64,000 nt of DNA from Streptomyces gossypii (GTDB lineage Bacteria; Actinomycetota; Actinomycetes; Streptomycetales; Streptomycetaceae), in assembly GCF_025165795.1 (NCBI RefSeq), contig NZ_JAJAGO010000010.1, forward strand, positions 124,001-188,000. The letters are read 5' to 3'. Positions within the stretch are counted from its first letter, which is position 1, and every line of letters begins with the position of its first letter. The notes below the pieces were generated by a model. The model did not search any database. It was given only the letters and a program-made list of their open reading frames with translations, and had not been told where the DNA came from. The translations under genes were made by a program, and so were the position numbers. Positions 1 through 8,202 of the stretch are shown piece after piece.

Positions 1-1
1 C

Positions 2-55
2 TGCGGTGTGCTGCGCGACGAGTGGGGCGTCTACACGGAGCCGCCGGGGTTCTGA
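2..55 (+). CDS. C-terminal end of an unidentified protein
   Basis: An open frame enters from the left edge and stops at TGA 53-55, giving the last 17 residues CGVLRDEWGVYTEPPGF. The tail is compositionally plausible as coding, but it is too short to assign a family. It is convergent with the TetR gene that follows. The N-terminus lies outside the window. Confidence 0.5.
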   Translation, partial: CGVLRDEWGVYTEPPGF

Positions 56-134
56 CCGTCCCTCTCGCTCACCGGGGCCCCGGCCGGAGACTCGGCCGGG
101 GCTCCGATGGCTCTTGCGGGTCTCCGGAGGCGGC

Positions 135-770
135 TCAGCAGGGCTCCGGGGGCGTCCGGGGCTGCGGGGGCGGGGCTGGGGGGTGCGCGGCGCCGAGACC
201 CGCCACCAGCAGCGTGGCGAACCCGGCGGCCCAGGCCTCGTCCACCGGTTCCCCGCTCACCAGCGCGCGGTGCACCACGGCCCCCGCGATGAGGTCGAAG
301 ACCAGGTCCGTCTGCCGCGCCGCCGACGCCGGATCGCTGTCGGGCGGCAGCTCGCCGCGTGCCTGGGCCCGCGCGCGGCCGTCCAGCACCAGCCGCTTCT
401 GGCGGTCCACGACCGCGCACCGCAGCCGGTCGCGCAACGCCGCGTCGCGGGTGGATTCGGCGACCACCGCCATCAGTGACGTGCTGGTCTCGGGCCGTGC
501 CAGCAGCGCCGCGAAGGACAGCACGACCCCCTCGACATCGGCGTGCAGACTTCCACGGTCCGGCAGTTCCAGCTCGTCGAACAGCACCGCGACCGCGTCC
601 ACCACGAGCGCGCTCTTGCCCGTCCAGCGCCGGTAGAGCGTGGTCTTGGCCACCCCCGCGCGGGCCGCCACGTCCCCCATCGTCAGCTTGGACCAGCCGA
701 GTTCGACGAGCGCGGCGCGCGTGGCGTCGAGAATCGCACAGTCGGCCGCGGCGCTGCGGGGTCTGGCCAT
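135..770 (-). CDS. TetR/AcrR-family transcriptional repressor
   Basis: The product is a 211-residue dimeric DNA-binding repressor with an unknown small-molecule ligand. The N-terminal helix-turn-helix (about residues 10-55) has the family pattern: ILDATRAALVELGW, then MGDVAARAGVAKTTLYRRW. The C-terminal helical part (about 75-195) is the variable ligand and dimer domain, and the tail is Pro-rich. I chose ATG at 770 because an AGGG sits at normal distance, whereas GTG at 779 directly touches it. The start faces a perfect 17-bp palindrome at 820-836, so autoregulation is likely. The divergent thioredoxin-TPR gene could be a second target. The family is clear; the regulon is not known. Confidence 0.9.
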   Translation of the reverse strand: MARPRSAAADCAILDATRAALVELGWSKLTMGDVAARAGVAKTTLYRRWTGKSALVVDAVAVLFDELELPDRGSLHADVEGVVLSFAALLARPETSTSLMAVVAESTRDAALRDRLRCAVVDRQKRLVLDGRARAQARGELPPDSDPASAARQTDLVFDLIAGAVVHRALVSGEPVDEAWAAGFATLLVAGLGAAHPPAPPPQPRTPPEPC

Positions 771-819
771 GGTCGGCACCCTAGCGCCGTGCTCGCGCCC
801 GCCGGCGCCCCCGGTGTTA

Positions 820-836
820 CGCTACGAGTCGTAGCG
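820..836. promoter_or_regulatory. Probable TetR operator (palindrome)
   Basis: CGCTACGAGTCGTAGCG is a perfect inverted repeat with 8-bp arms around a central G. It lies between the divergent TetR gene and the thioredoxin-TPR gene, 50 bp before the TetR start. Size, symmetry and position fit a TetR-family operator; binding is inferred. Confidence 0.7.
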
Positions 837-917
837 AAACGCTCGTTCGAGCGGCAATCACACACGCTGGGTGGGGACCCAGTAACGAACGCGGCGCGGA
901 AGGGGGAGACTGGTCTC

Positions 918-1901
918 ATGCAGCCACGCAATATGTCCATGAGCGGAGTGGTCGACCTCGCCGCGGTGAAGGCGGCCGGAGAGGCCAAGCAGAAAGCGGA
1001 GCAGTCGCGGGCCGACGCCGCCGAGGGAGGCGGACCTCCCGCGCCGAGCGGCCTGGTGATGGACGTCGACGAGGCGGGCTTCGAGGCGGACGTGCTTCAG
1101 CGTTCGGCCGAGGTGCCGGTGGTCATCGACTTCTGGGCCGAATGGTGCGAGCCGTGCAAGCAGCTCGGTCCACTCCTCGAGCGGCTGGCGCGCGAGTACG
1201 CCGGGCGCTTTCTGCTCGCCAAGATCGATGTAGACCAGAACCAGATGCTGTTCCAGCAGTTCGGCGTGCAGGGCATTCCCGCCGTGTTCGCGGTGGTCGC
1301 CGGGCAGGCGCTGCCGCTGTTCCAGGGAGCGGCGCCGGAGCAGCAGATCAGGGAGACCCTCGACCAGCTGATCCAGGTCTCCGAGCAGCGCTTCGGCATC
1401 ACCGGCCTTCAGGGCGTGCCGGGTGAGGCCACCGAGGCGGGAGAGGGCGCTGAGGAGGCGGCGGGGCCGCAGGCCCCCGAGCCGCCAGAGAACGCCGCAC
1501 TCGCCGCGGCGCACAGCGCGCTGGATTCGGGTGATCTGAACGGCGCGGTGCAGGCGTACAAGAACGTCCTTTCGGATGAGCCGGGTAACACCGAGGCACA
1601 GCTCGGGCTCGCCCAGGCCGAGTTGCTCGGCCGGGTGCAGGGGCTCGACGCCCAGCAGGTGCGTGCGGAGGCCGCGGACCGGCCGACGGATGTGGGGGCG
1701 CAGCTGCGGGCGGCCGATCTCGAACTGGTCGGCGGCCATGTCGAGGACGCGTTCGGCCGCATCGTGGAGACGGTGAAGCGGACGGCAGGGGATGACCGGG
1801 AGTCGGCACGGCTGCGGCTTCTGGAGCTCTTCGAGGTCGTCGGTGCGGATGACCCGCGGGTGGTCACCGCGCGTAGCGCCCTGGCGCGCGTCCTGTTCTG
1901 A
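918..1901 (+). CDS. Thioredoxin-domain protein with C-terminal TPR-like repeats (YbbN/CnoX-like)
   Basis: The product has 327 residues. A charged Ala/Lys-rich N-terminus (1-45) precedes a thioredoxin fold (about 48-160). Its redox motif is W76-C-E-P-C80, where Glu replaces the usual Gly of WCGPC. The fold also has the cis-Pro segment (GVQGIPAVFAV). An acidic Glu/Ala/Pro linker leads to alpha-helical TPR-like repeats (about 200-327, LDSGDLNGAVQAYKNVL onwards). This order matches YbbN/CnoX proteins, which couple thiol protection with chaperone holdase activity. Unlike E. coli CnoX, both active-site cysteines are kept, so redox activity is expected. The start has GGGGGAGA upstream. A strong hairpin follows 53 bp after the stop. 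Cytosolic; the function is inferred from architecture. Confidence 0.9.
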   Translation: MQPRNMSMSGVVDLAAVKAAGEAKQKAEQSRADAAEGGGPPAPSGLVMDVDEAGFEADVLQRSAEVPVVIDFWAEWCEPCKQLGPLLERLAREYAGRFLLAKIDVDQNQMLFQQFGVQGIPAVFAVVAGQALPLFQGAAPEQQIRETLDQLIQVSEQRFGITGLQGVPGEATEAGEGAEEAAGPQAPEPPENAALAAAHSALDSGDLNGAVQAYKNVLSDEPGNTEAQLGLAQAELLGRVQGLDAQQVRAEAADRPTDVGAQLRAADLELVGGHVEDAFGRIVETVKRTAGDDRESARLRLLELFEVVGADDPRVVTARSALARVLF

Positions 1902-1953
1902 CCTGGCCACTCGGCCTGCCCGGTGCGTCACCACTCATTGATTTAGCGACTTC

Positions 1954-1993
1954 AGCGGCTGCGTTTTACCAAAACTTGGTAAGCGCAGCCGCT
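1954..1993 (+). terminator. Strong hairpin after the thioredoxin-TPR gene
   Basis: The outer arms AGCGGCTGCG/CGCAGCCGCT (10 bp) enclose TTACCAA/TTGGTAA (7 bp) around a 3-nt AAC loop, with a small TT/G bulge between the stems. There is no T-run after it, as is common for Streptomyces terminators. The inner TTACC..GGTAA palindrome resembles the repeats downstream, so the site could also be regulatory. Confidence 0.6.
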
Positions 1994-1994
1994 A

Positions 1995-2007
1995 TTACTC
2001 GCAGTAA
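1995..2007. promoter_or_regulatory. Operator-like inverted repeat 1 (TTACT-N3-AGTAA)
   Basis: TTACTCGCAGTAA is a palindrome with 5-bp arms, immediately 3' of the hairpin. It has the same arms as the repeat at 2124-2137, which suggests two sites for one DNA-binding protein. The regulator is unknown. Confidence 0.45.
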
Positions 2008-2123
2008 GTGAGCTAAGGAATTCGACCCGGACTTGTCCGAATAATCGGCCTGTTGGGTGATAGATTCCGGCGACCCTCTGTGGCGCGCTTGCGCTTCGAG
2101 GCAGCCTGGCGGTTATCCGTTCG

Positions 2124-2137
2124 TTACTCCCAAGTAA
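2124..2137. promoter_or_regulatory. Operator-like inverted repeat 2 (TTACT-N4-AGTAA)
   Basis: TTACTCCCAAGTAA repeats the arms of the site at 1995-2007 with one extra spacer base, and both are followed by a G and a short purine-rich stretch. Two copies in an otherwise GC-rich leader are unlikely to be chance. The role is inferred. Confidence 0.45.
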
Positions 2138-2509
2138 GGAACCCCTTGTGTGCGGGCCGCAGATGGACCACGATCGGCCAAGCTCGGTCCGTCCCCTGCG
2201 GGCTCCTGCGGCCAACCGGTCCGTGTGTTCACAGGGGGGCGGTTCCCCACCGGGCGGCCGGAAGGCAGCAATGCCGGTTCGCGGACAGGGGGGTCTTCGC
2301 CGCAGGTGGAGCCTGTCCGCTCATGAGGGTTGCGCGGGAGCGTGGCCAGTGGTTGTCACTCGGGGGTGATCGCCGACAGCTCGGACGCACGTACTAGTAC
2401 GGCTTCAGGTGACGGCGCTCCCCTTCCCGAGGACGTAGCACTTCTCCCATCCCGGGTGTGGGCCCGCAGCCCCCGTACCGGAGATGTACGTCCGAGAAGG
2501 AGGAAAGTC

Positions 2510-3124
2510 ATGGAGTCTCTGGCTCGTGGCGGGACCAGATGGAAGCGGTTCGCCGTCGTCATGGTGCCCAGCGTTGCCGCTACAGCCGCCATCGGAGTAG
2601 CCCTGGCCCAGGGCGCGCTGGCGGCTTCGTTCAGTGTCTCCGGCCAGCAGTTCAAGGTGACTGCTGACCGGCTGGAGGCCACCGGGTTCACCCAGTACGG
2701 TGCGCTGGACAGCACCAAGAAGGGCAAGAAGCCCGTCACCGTCGTCGGAATGAACGACGCGGAAATCAAGAACCTCTGCCAGTCGGTGGTCATCCCGGTA
2801 CCGCTCTTCGGCGATATCTCGATGAAGCTGAGCGCGGGCCGGGGAAACACACCCGTCACGGCGAAAAAGCTCTATATCGACGCCGATGACCTGGCGGCGA
2901 ACGCCACGTTCAAGAACTTCGATATCGGTGTCTCGGTCGACGACGCCACCAAGGGCCCGGGTGTCCAGAAGGGTGACGAGTACGCCAAGGGCTCCTTCGG
3001 GCAGCAGGCCGACTCGGTCATCTTCACCGACGTCAGGCAGCGTGCATGGGCCACGACAGCCGGAACCTTCAAGCTCAGCGGCCTCAAGATGTCCGTCAAA
3101 AAGGGCGCACACGAGTGCTACTGA
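2510..3124 (+). CDS. DUF6230 family exported/membrane-anchored protein
   Basis: The product has 204 residues. A basic N-terminus (GGTRWKRF) and a hydrophobic helix (about 13-36, ending LAQGALAAS) act as a signal peptide or anchor. The rest is a beta-rich extracytoplasmic domain with the family landmarks SVSGQQFKVTADRLEATGF, PLFGDISMKLSAGRG and C-terminal ECY. It carries two cysteines, in NLCQS and the final ECY. Such Streptomyces proteins have been labelled cholesterol esterase in old annotations without support; treat the function as unknown. The start is fixed by AAGGAGG upstream. It heads an operon with DUF6114 and a repeat-rich protein, which suggests a shared envelope role. Confidence 0.85.
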   Translation: MESLARGGTRWKRFAVVMVPSVAATAAIGVALAQGALAASFSVSGQQFKVTADRLEATGFTQYGALDSTKKGKKPVTVVGMNDAEIKNLCQSVVIPVPLFGDISMKLSAGRGNTPVTAKKLYIDADDLAANATFKNFDIGVSVDDATKGPGVQKGDEYAKGSFGQQADSVIFTDVRQRAWATTAGTFKLSGLKMSVKKGAHECY

Positions 3125-3238
3125 CGCACTGACCGTACGGGCGCGGGCCCGCGCCAGGGTGGGAACCGCGCCCCGACCCCGGGCCCGTACGGCTGTTCCA
3201 CCCCGCAGGCTTTGTGCCAGTCCCGAGGAGCTGTAGAC

Positions 3239-3829
3239 ATGAGCGCCGACACGCGAGAGCGGCCGATCGACCGGCTCGGCCGGATGCGCGCGAATTTCCG
3301 GGTATGGCGCGGTCAGCGCCCCTTCTGGGGCGGCATATTCACGCTGCTCGCCGGTATTCCGATCATGTACGTCCCTTACCAGAACCTGACTCTGGGCTCG
3401 CTGACCATCAGGATGTCGACGACGGCGGGCGCGGGCTCGCTGATCATCGGCGTTCTCCTGATCGTGCTCGGCCTGACCATGTGGTTCCAGCCGCAGTCCC
3501 GGGTCTTCGCCGGTGTCGCGGCGATCCTGCTGGCGCTGGTCTCGCTTGTCGTCTCGAACTTCGGCGCCTTCCTGATCGGCTTTGTGCCGGGGCTGCTCGG
3601 CGGCGCCCTCGGTGTCTCCTGGGCACCCGGGAGACCTCTGCCCACCGAGTCCGCCGTCGCCGGGCGTGGTGCCACTCGCGGTGAGAGAGCGAAGGCGGCC
3701 GGGCTCCTGGAAGCCGACGACGCCGCGAACGACGACCTGTCAGTCACTGGAACGGCCTCGGCTCCGGCTTCGTCCGCGTCGACCGCGGCCGACGGGAATC
3801 ACGCGAACGGGAGGCACGGTGCCGGGTGA
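3239..3829 (+). CDS. DUF6114 family integral membrane protein
   Basis: The product has 196 residues. A short cytoplasmic N-terminus (RERPIDRLGRMRANFRVWRGQ) precedes four hydrophobic segments (about 34-52, 66-86, 92-112, 115-135) separated by short loops. A hydrophilic Ala/Ser/Thr-rich tail follows. GAGGAG lies 8 nt before the ATG. The next gene starts inside this one (GTG 3819, 11-bp overlap), so the two are translationally coupled. DUF6114 genes usually sit next to DUF6230 genes in Streptomyces, as here, and a common membrane complex is plausible. No enzymatic motif is seen. Confidence 0.85.
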   Translation: MSADTRERPIDRLGRMRANFRVWRGQRPFWGGIFTLLAGIPIMYVPYQNLTLGSLTIRMSTTAGAGSLIIGVLLIVLGLTMWFQPQSRVFAGVAAILLALVSLVVSNFGAFLIGFVPGLLGGALGVSWAPGRPLPTESAVAGRGATRGERAKAAGLLEADDAANDDLSVTGTASAPASSASTAADGNHANGRHGAG

Positions 3830-5318
3830 CGAAGCGAGGGAGGAAGCGACTGCCGTGGCCGACGCCCCGACCCGCGGGCGTCGCACGAGGACGGCACCAC
3901 GGCATGCGGCTCCCCGCAAGCCGCTGCTGACCCGGCTGCATCTCCCCGCCGGCAAGGCGGTGGCCATGGTGGCCATGCCGTCCGCCGTGCTGATGGGCAT
4001 GGGGCTCACCCCCCAACTGGCGAACGCCAAGCCGCTGCCCAAGAACCCTTTCAAGGACGGACCTTGTGTGTCCGCGCCGGACCAGGAAGCCGACGCGGAG
4101 AAGAAGGCGGCCAAGGAGAAGGCGGCCAAGGAGAAAGCCGCGAAGGAGAAGGCGGCGAAGGAGAAGGCGGCGAAGGCCGAAGCGGCCAGGGAGAAAGCCG
4201 CCAAGGAGAAGGCGGCCAGGGAAAAGGCAGCCAAGGAGCCCGGAGCGGGCGAGGGGGATGAGGCCGCGCCTTCGGAGCAGGGTACGCCGGACTCCCCGGG
4301 ATCCGACGGTTCGCCGTCCGGCGGGGGCACGGACGGTTCAGACGCGGGCAGGACCGAGCGGGAGCCCGATCCGGAGCCCGACCCGTCCGAGCCGGAACCC
4401 GAGCCCGACCCGGAGCCGGAACCCGAGCCCGGGAAGAAGAACCCGCTGGACCCGCTGGGCCTGGGCGAGAAGCTCAAGGACGCCCTGACTCCCAAAAAGA
4501 AGAGGGAGGCGGAGAAGGAGGCGGAGGAAGCCGCGCCCGAGTCGGAGAAGTCCGTCGGGAAGAGTCCGACCGAGGCGGTCGAGGAAACCGTCGACAAGGC
4601 CGAGGAAGGCGTCGGGGACACCGTCGACAAGGCGGAGAAGGGCGTCGAGGACACCGTCGAGGGCCTTCGGGACGTCACGGGCTCTCAGGGCGGTGAGGAC
4701 GCCCAGGACGGCGGGGGCGGCGAGGAACCTGAGGAGCAGCGGCCCGGCGCGTCCGGCACGTCGGGCGTGGAGAAGGATGACCCGGACGCCGAGGACGAGG
4801 GAGCGGCCGGCGAGGCATCCGAACCAGAGGAGGACGGCAAGAAGCCGTTCCCGTGCGTCGAGGAGAAGAAGGTCGACGGCGACGACGAGCGGACGCCCGT
4901 CACGCTGCCCAACCAGCCCTGGTACTTGGAGGCCAGCTCCCTCGCGCTGCACGACCTGGACTACGAGGGCGTCGTCAACGTCACGATGGCGAACGGCAAG
5001 ACGAAGCAGGCGCTCAAGTTCACGTCCAGCGGCCTCGACATCGGCGACCTGCACCAGATCGTTGCCGGTCCCCAGGGCACGACCTACCATGTCGAAGCGG
5101 CGAAGGGCACCACGTCCACCATCCGCGACGGCCGGGTGACCATGTACACGGAGCGGCTGGAGGGCAATCTCTTCGGCCTCATCCCGATCGTCTTCGACCC
5201 GGAGCACCCGCCGCCCGTCAACGTTTCCGAGGCGTACTTCACCAAGGTGAAGGTCACTCAGGCGGGCCAGTTCGGCGGCACCCTGACGATACCCGGCCTG
5301 CACCAGTCGATCACCTAG
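3819..5318 (+). CDS. Secreted or anchored repeat protein with (AAKEK)n and Glu/Pro repeats
   Basis: The product has 499 residues. The start is GTG 3819, with GGGAGG 5 nt upstream and overlap with the DUF6114 stop; GTG 3855 is an alternative. An Arg-rich N-terminus precedes a hydrophobic segment (about 48-70, AMVAMPSAVLMGMGL) ending in ANA, which is signal-like. Next come heptad-like AAKEK repeats (about 92-143, likely a coiled coil or single long helix), a Gly/Ser/Asp linker, an EPEPDPEPEPEPG tract, Lys/Glu-rich repeats with ETVDKAEEGV units, and a conserved C-terminal beta-rich domain (about 360-499, NQPWYLEASSLALHDLDYEG). Two cysteines flank the repeat region. It looks like a cell-wall-spanning spacer with an external domain. 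The family is not recognised. Confidence 0.8.
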   Translation: MPGDEAREEATAVADAPTRGRRTRTAPRHAAPRKPLLTRLHLPAGKAVAMVAMPSAVLMGMGLTPQLANAKPLPKNPFKDGPCVSAPDQEADAEKKAAKEKAAKEKAAKEKAAKEKAAKAEAAREKAAKEKAAREKAAKEPGAGEGDEAAPSEQGTPDSPGSDGSPSGGGTDGSDAGRTEREPDPEPDPSEPEPEPDPEPEPEPGKKNPLDPLGLGEKLKDALTPKKKREAEKEAEEAAPESEKSVGKSPTEAVEETVDKAEEGVGDTVDKAEKGVEDTVEGLRDVTGSQGGEDAQDGGGGEEPEEQRPGASGTSGVEKDDPDAEDEGAAGEASEPEEDGKKPFPCVEEKKVDGDDERTPVTLPNQPWYLEASSLALHDLDYEGVVNVTMANGKTKQALKFTSSGLDIGDLHQIVAGPQGTTYHVEAAKGTTSTIRDGRVTMYTERLEGNLFGLIPIVFDPEHPPPVNVSEAYFTKVKVTQAGQFGGTLTIPGLHQSIT

Positions 5319-5351
5319 GGTCTGTTTCGTCAGCAGCGCCGCGAACGGCCG

Positions 5352-5400
5352 GGCCCGCGACCCCTGGTGCTGCGCCGCGCAGCACTGAGAGGTGCGGGCC
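5352..5400. terminator. Bidirectional terminator hairpin
   Basis: An inner perfect stem GTGCTGCG/CGCAGCAC (5367-5385, CCG loop) lies inside an outer stem GGCCCGC/GCGGGCC. It sits in the 113-bp gap between the convergent repeat-protein gene and pyruvate kinase, so it can serve both. Confidence 0.6.
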
Positions 5401-5431
5401 TCGGCCTCGGACCGGGGGTGTCAGGGAGCGG

Positions 5432-6859
5432 TCAGTCGTCCGCCCCGTCCAGGTGGTGCACCCGGACCATGTTCGTGGTGCCCGGCACGCCGGGAGGCGA
5501 GCCCGCCGTGATGATCATGATGTCGCCCTTGTCGTAGCGCTTGAGCTTGAGCAGCTCCGCGTCGACCAGGTCGACCATCTCGTCAGTTGTCCCCACATGC
5601 GGCACCACATAGGATTCCACGCCCCAGCTCAGCGTCAGCTGGTTGCGGGTGGAATCATCCGTGGTGAAGGCCAGGATGGGCTGGCAGGCGCGATAGCGGC
5701 TCAGCCGCCGCCCGGTGTCTCCCGACTTGGTGAAGGCGATGAGCGACTTGGCGCTCAGGAAGTCGGCGATCTCGCAGGCCGCACGCGCAACGGAACCGCC
5801 CTGGGTGCGCGGCTTCTTGCCCGCCACCAGCGGTTGCAGGCCCCGGCTGAGCAGCTCCTCCTCCGCCGCCTCGACGATCTTCGACATCGTCTTGACCGTC
5901 TCGATCGGGTACTGCCCCACCGAGGACTCGGCGGAGAGCATCACCGCGTCGGTGCCGTCCAGGATCGCGTTCGCGACGTCGGACGCCTCGGCGCGCGTCG
6001 GGCGCGAGTTGGTGATCATCGACTCCATCATCTGGGTCGCCACGATCACCGGCTTGGCGTTGCGGCGGCACAGCTCGATCAGCCGCTTCTGCACCATCGG
6101 GACCCGCTCCAGCGGGTACTCCACCGCCAGGTCACCGCGCGCGACCATCACCCCGTCGAAGGCGAGGACGACCTCCTCCATGTTCTCCACGGCCTGCGGC
6201 TTCTCGACCTTCGCGATCACCGGCACCCGGCGGCCGACCTCGTCCATCACGCTGTGCACGTCGCGCACGTCGGACGCACTGCGCACGAAGGACAGCGCCA
6301 CCATGTCCGCGCCCATCCGCAGCGCGAACCGCAGGTCGTCGATGTCCTTCTCGGACAGCGCGGGCACGTTGACGGCGGCACCCGGCAGGTTGATCCCCTT
6401 GTGGTCGGAGATCACCCCGCCCTCGATCACGATGCAGCGGACGCGCGGCCCGTTCACCTCGATGACCTGGAGGGCGACGTTGCCGTCGTTGATCAGGATC
6501 GGGTCACCCTTGAAGACGTCACCCGGCAGCCCCTTGTACGTGGTGCCGCAGATCGACTTGTCACCGGCCACGTCCTCGGCGGTGATGGTGAACTCCTCGC
6601 CGCGGACCAGCTCCACCGGCCCCTCGGCGAAGGTCTCCAGGCGGATCTTGGGCCCCTGGAGGTCGGCGAGCACGCCGACCGCCCGGCCGGTCTCCTCCGC
6701 GGCCTTACGGAGACGGTGGTACCGCTCCTCATGCTCGGGGTGGGACCCGTGGCTCATGTTGAAGCGGGCCACGTTCATCCCCGCCTCGATCAGCGTTTTC
6801 AGCTGATCGAAGGAGTCGACGGCGGGGCCCAGGGTGCAGACGATTTTGGAACGGCGCAT
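5432..6859 (-). CDS. pyk: Pyruvate kinase
   Basis: This cytosolic glycolytic enzyme converts phosphoenolpyruvate and ADP to pyruvate and ATP. The 475-residue length is normal. It starts at MRRSKIVCTLGPAVDS, with GAGAGG 9 nt upstream; the in-frame ATG 9 nt earlier touches that site. Visible family motifs are FNMSHG near the N-terminus, IAKVEKPQAVENM with the catalytic Lys, MVARGDLAVE and ATQMMESMITNSRPTRAE. The loop LADLQGPKIRLE carries Lys and Leu at the positions of muscle-enzyme Glu117/Thr120, the pattern linked to K+-independent pyruvate kinases. It lies 83 bp downstream of ackA in the same direction and probably belongs to the pta-ackA unit or follows it closely. Confidence 0.97.
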   Translation of the reverse strand: MRRSKIVCTLGPAVDSFDQLKTLIEAGMNVARFNMSHGSHPEHEERYHRLRKAAEETGRAVGVLADLQGPKIRLETFAEGPVELVRGEEFTITAEDVAGDKSICGTTYKGLPGDVFKGDPILINDGNVALQVIEVNGPRVRCIVIEGGVISDHKGINLPGAAVNVPALSEKDIDDLRFALRMGADMVALSFVRSASDVRDVHSVMDEVGRRVPVIAKVEKPQAVENMEEVVLAFDGVMVARGDLAVEYPLERVPMVQKRLIELCRRNAKPVIVATQMMESMITNSRPTRAEASDVANAILDGTDAVMLSAESSVGQYPIETVKTMSKIVEAAEEELLSRGLQPLVAGKKPRTQGGSVARAACEIADFLSAKSLIAFTKSGDTGRRLSRYRACQPILAFTTDDSTRNQLTLSWGVESYVVPHVGTTDEMVDLVDAELLKLKRYDKGDIMIITAGSPPGVPGTTNMVRVHHLDGADD

Positions 6860-6942
6860 GGAGCGCATCCTCTCATTTTGTTCAAGAGCGGAACGTATCA
6901 GGGGGTGAGCCGAGTCACGTACGGGGCCTTTCTCCTCCCGGT

Positions 6943-8198
<1,256 letters not shown>

Positions 8199-8202
<4 letters not shown>

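Larger units (their letters stand above)
1902..2509 (+). promoter_or_regulatory. 608-bp gene-free leader upstream of the DUF6230 operon
   Basis: No convincing ORF is present. The stretch about 1930-2045 is clearly lower in GC than the rest of the window. It holds the hairpin at 1954-1993, two operator-like inverted repeats (1995-2007 and 2124-2137) and a 12-bp palindrome CGTACTAGTACG at 2390-2401. A good ribosome-binding site GAAGGAGGAAA (2496-2506) precedes the DUF6230 ATG. The length suggests a regulated promoter with a long leader. I could not place a confident -10/-35. Confidence 0.5.

Noticed and set aside
858..1934. Long open frame on the strand opposite the thioredoxin-TPR gene
   Set aside because: It mirrors the third-position GC bias of the plus-strand gene and has no recognisable domain; such antisense frames are common in high-GC DNA.
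1902..2329. Small gene in the DUF6230 leader
   Set aside because: The available frames are Arg/Pro/Cys-rich, lack ribosome-binding sites, and cross the palindromes.
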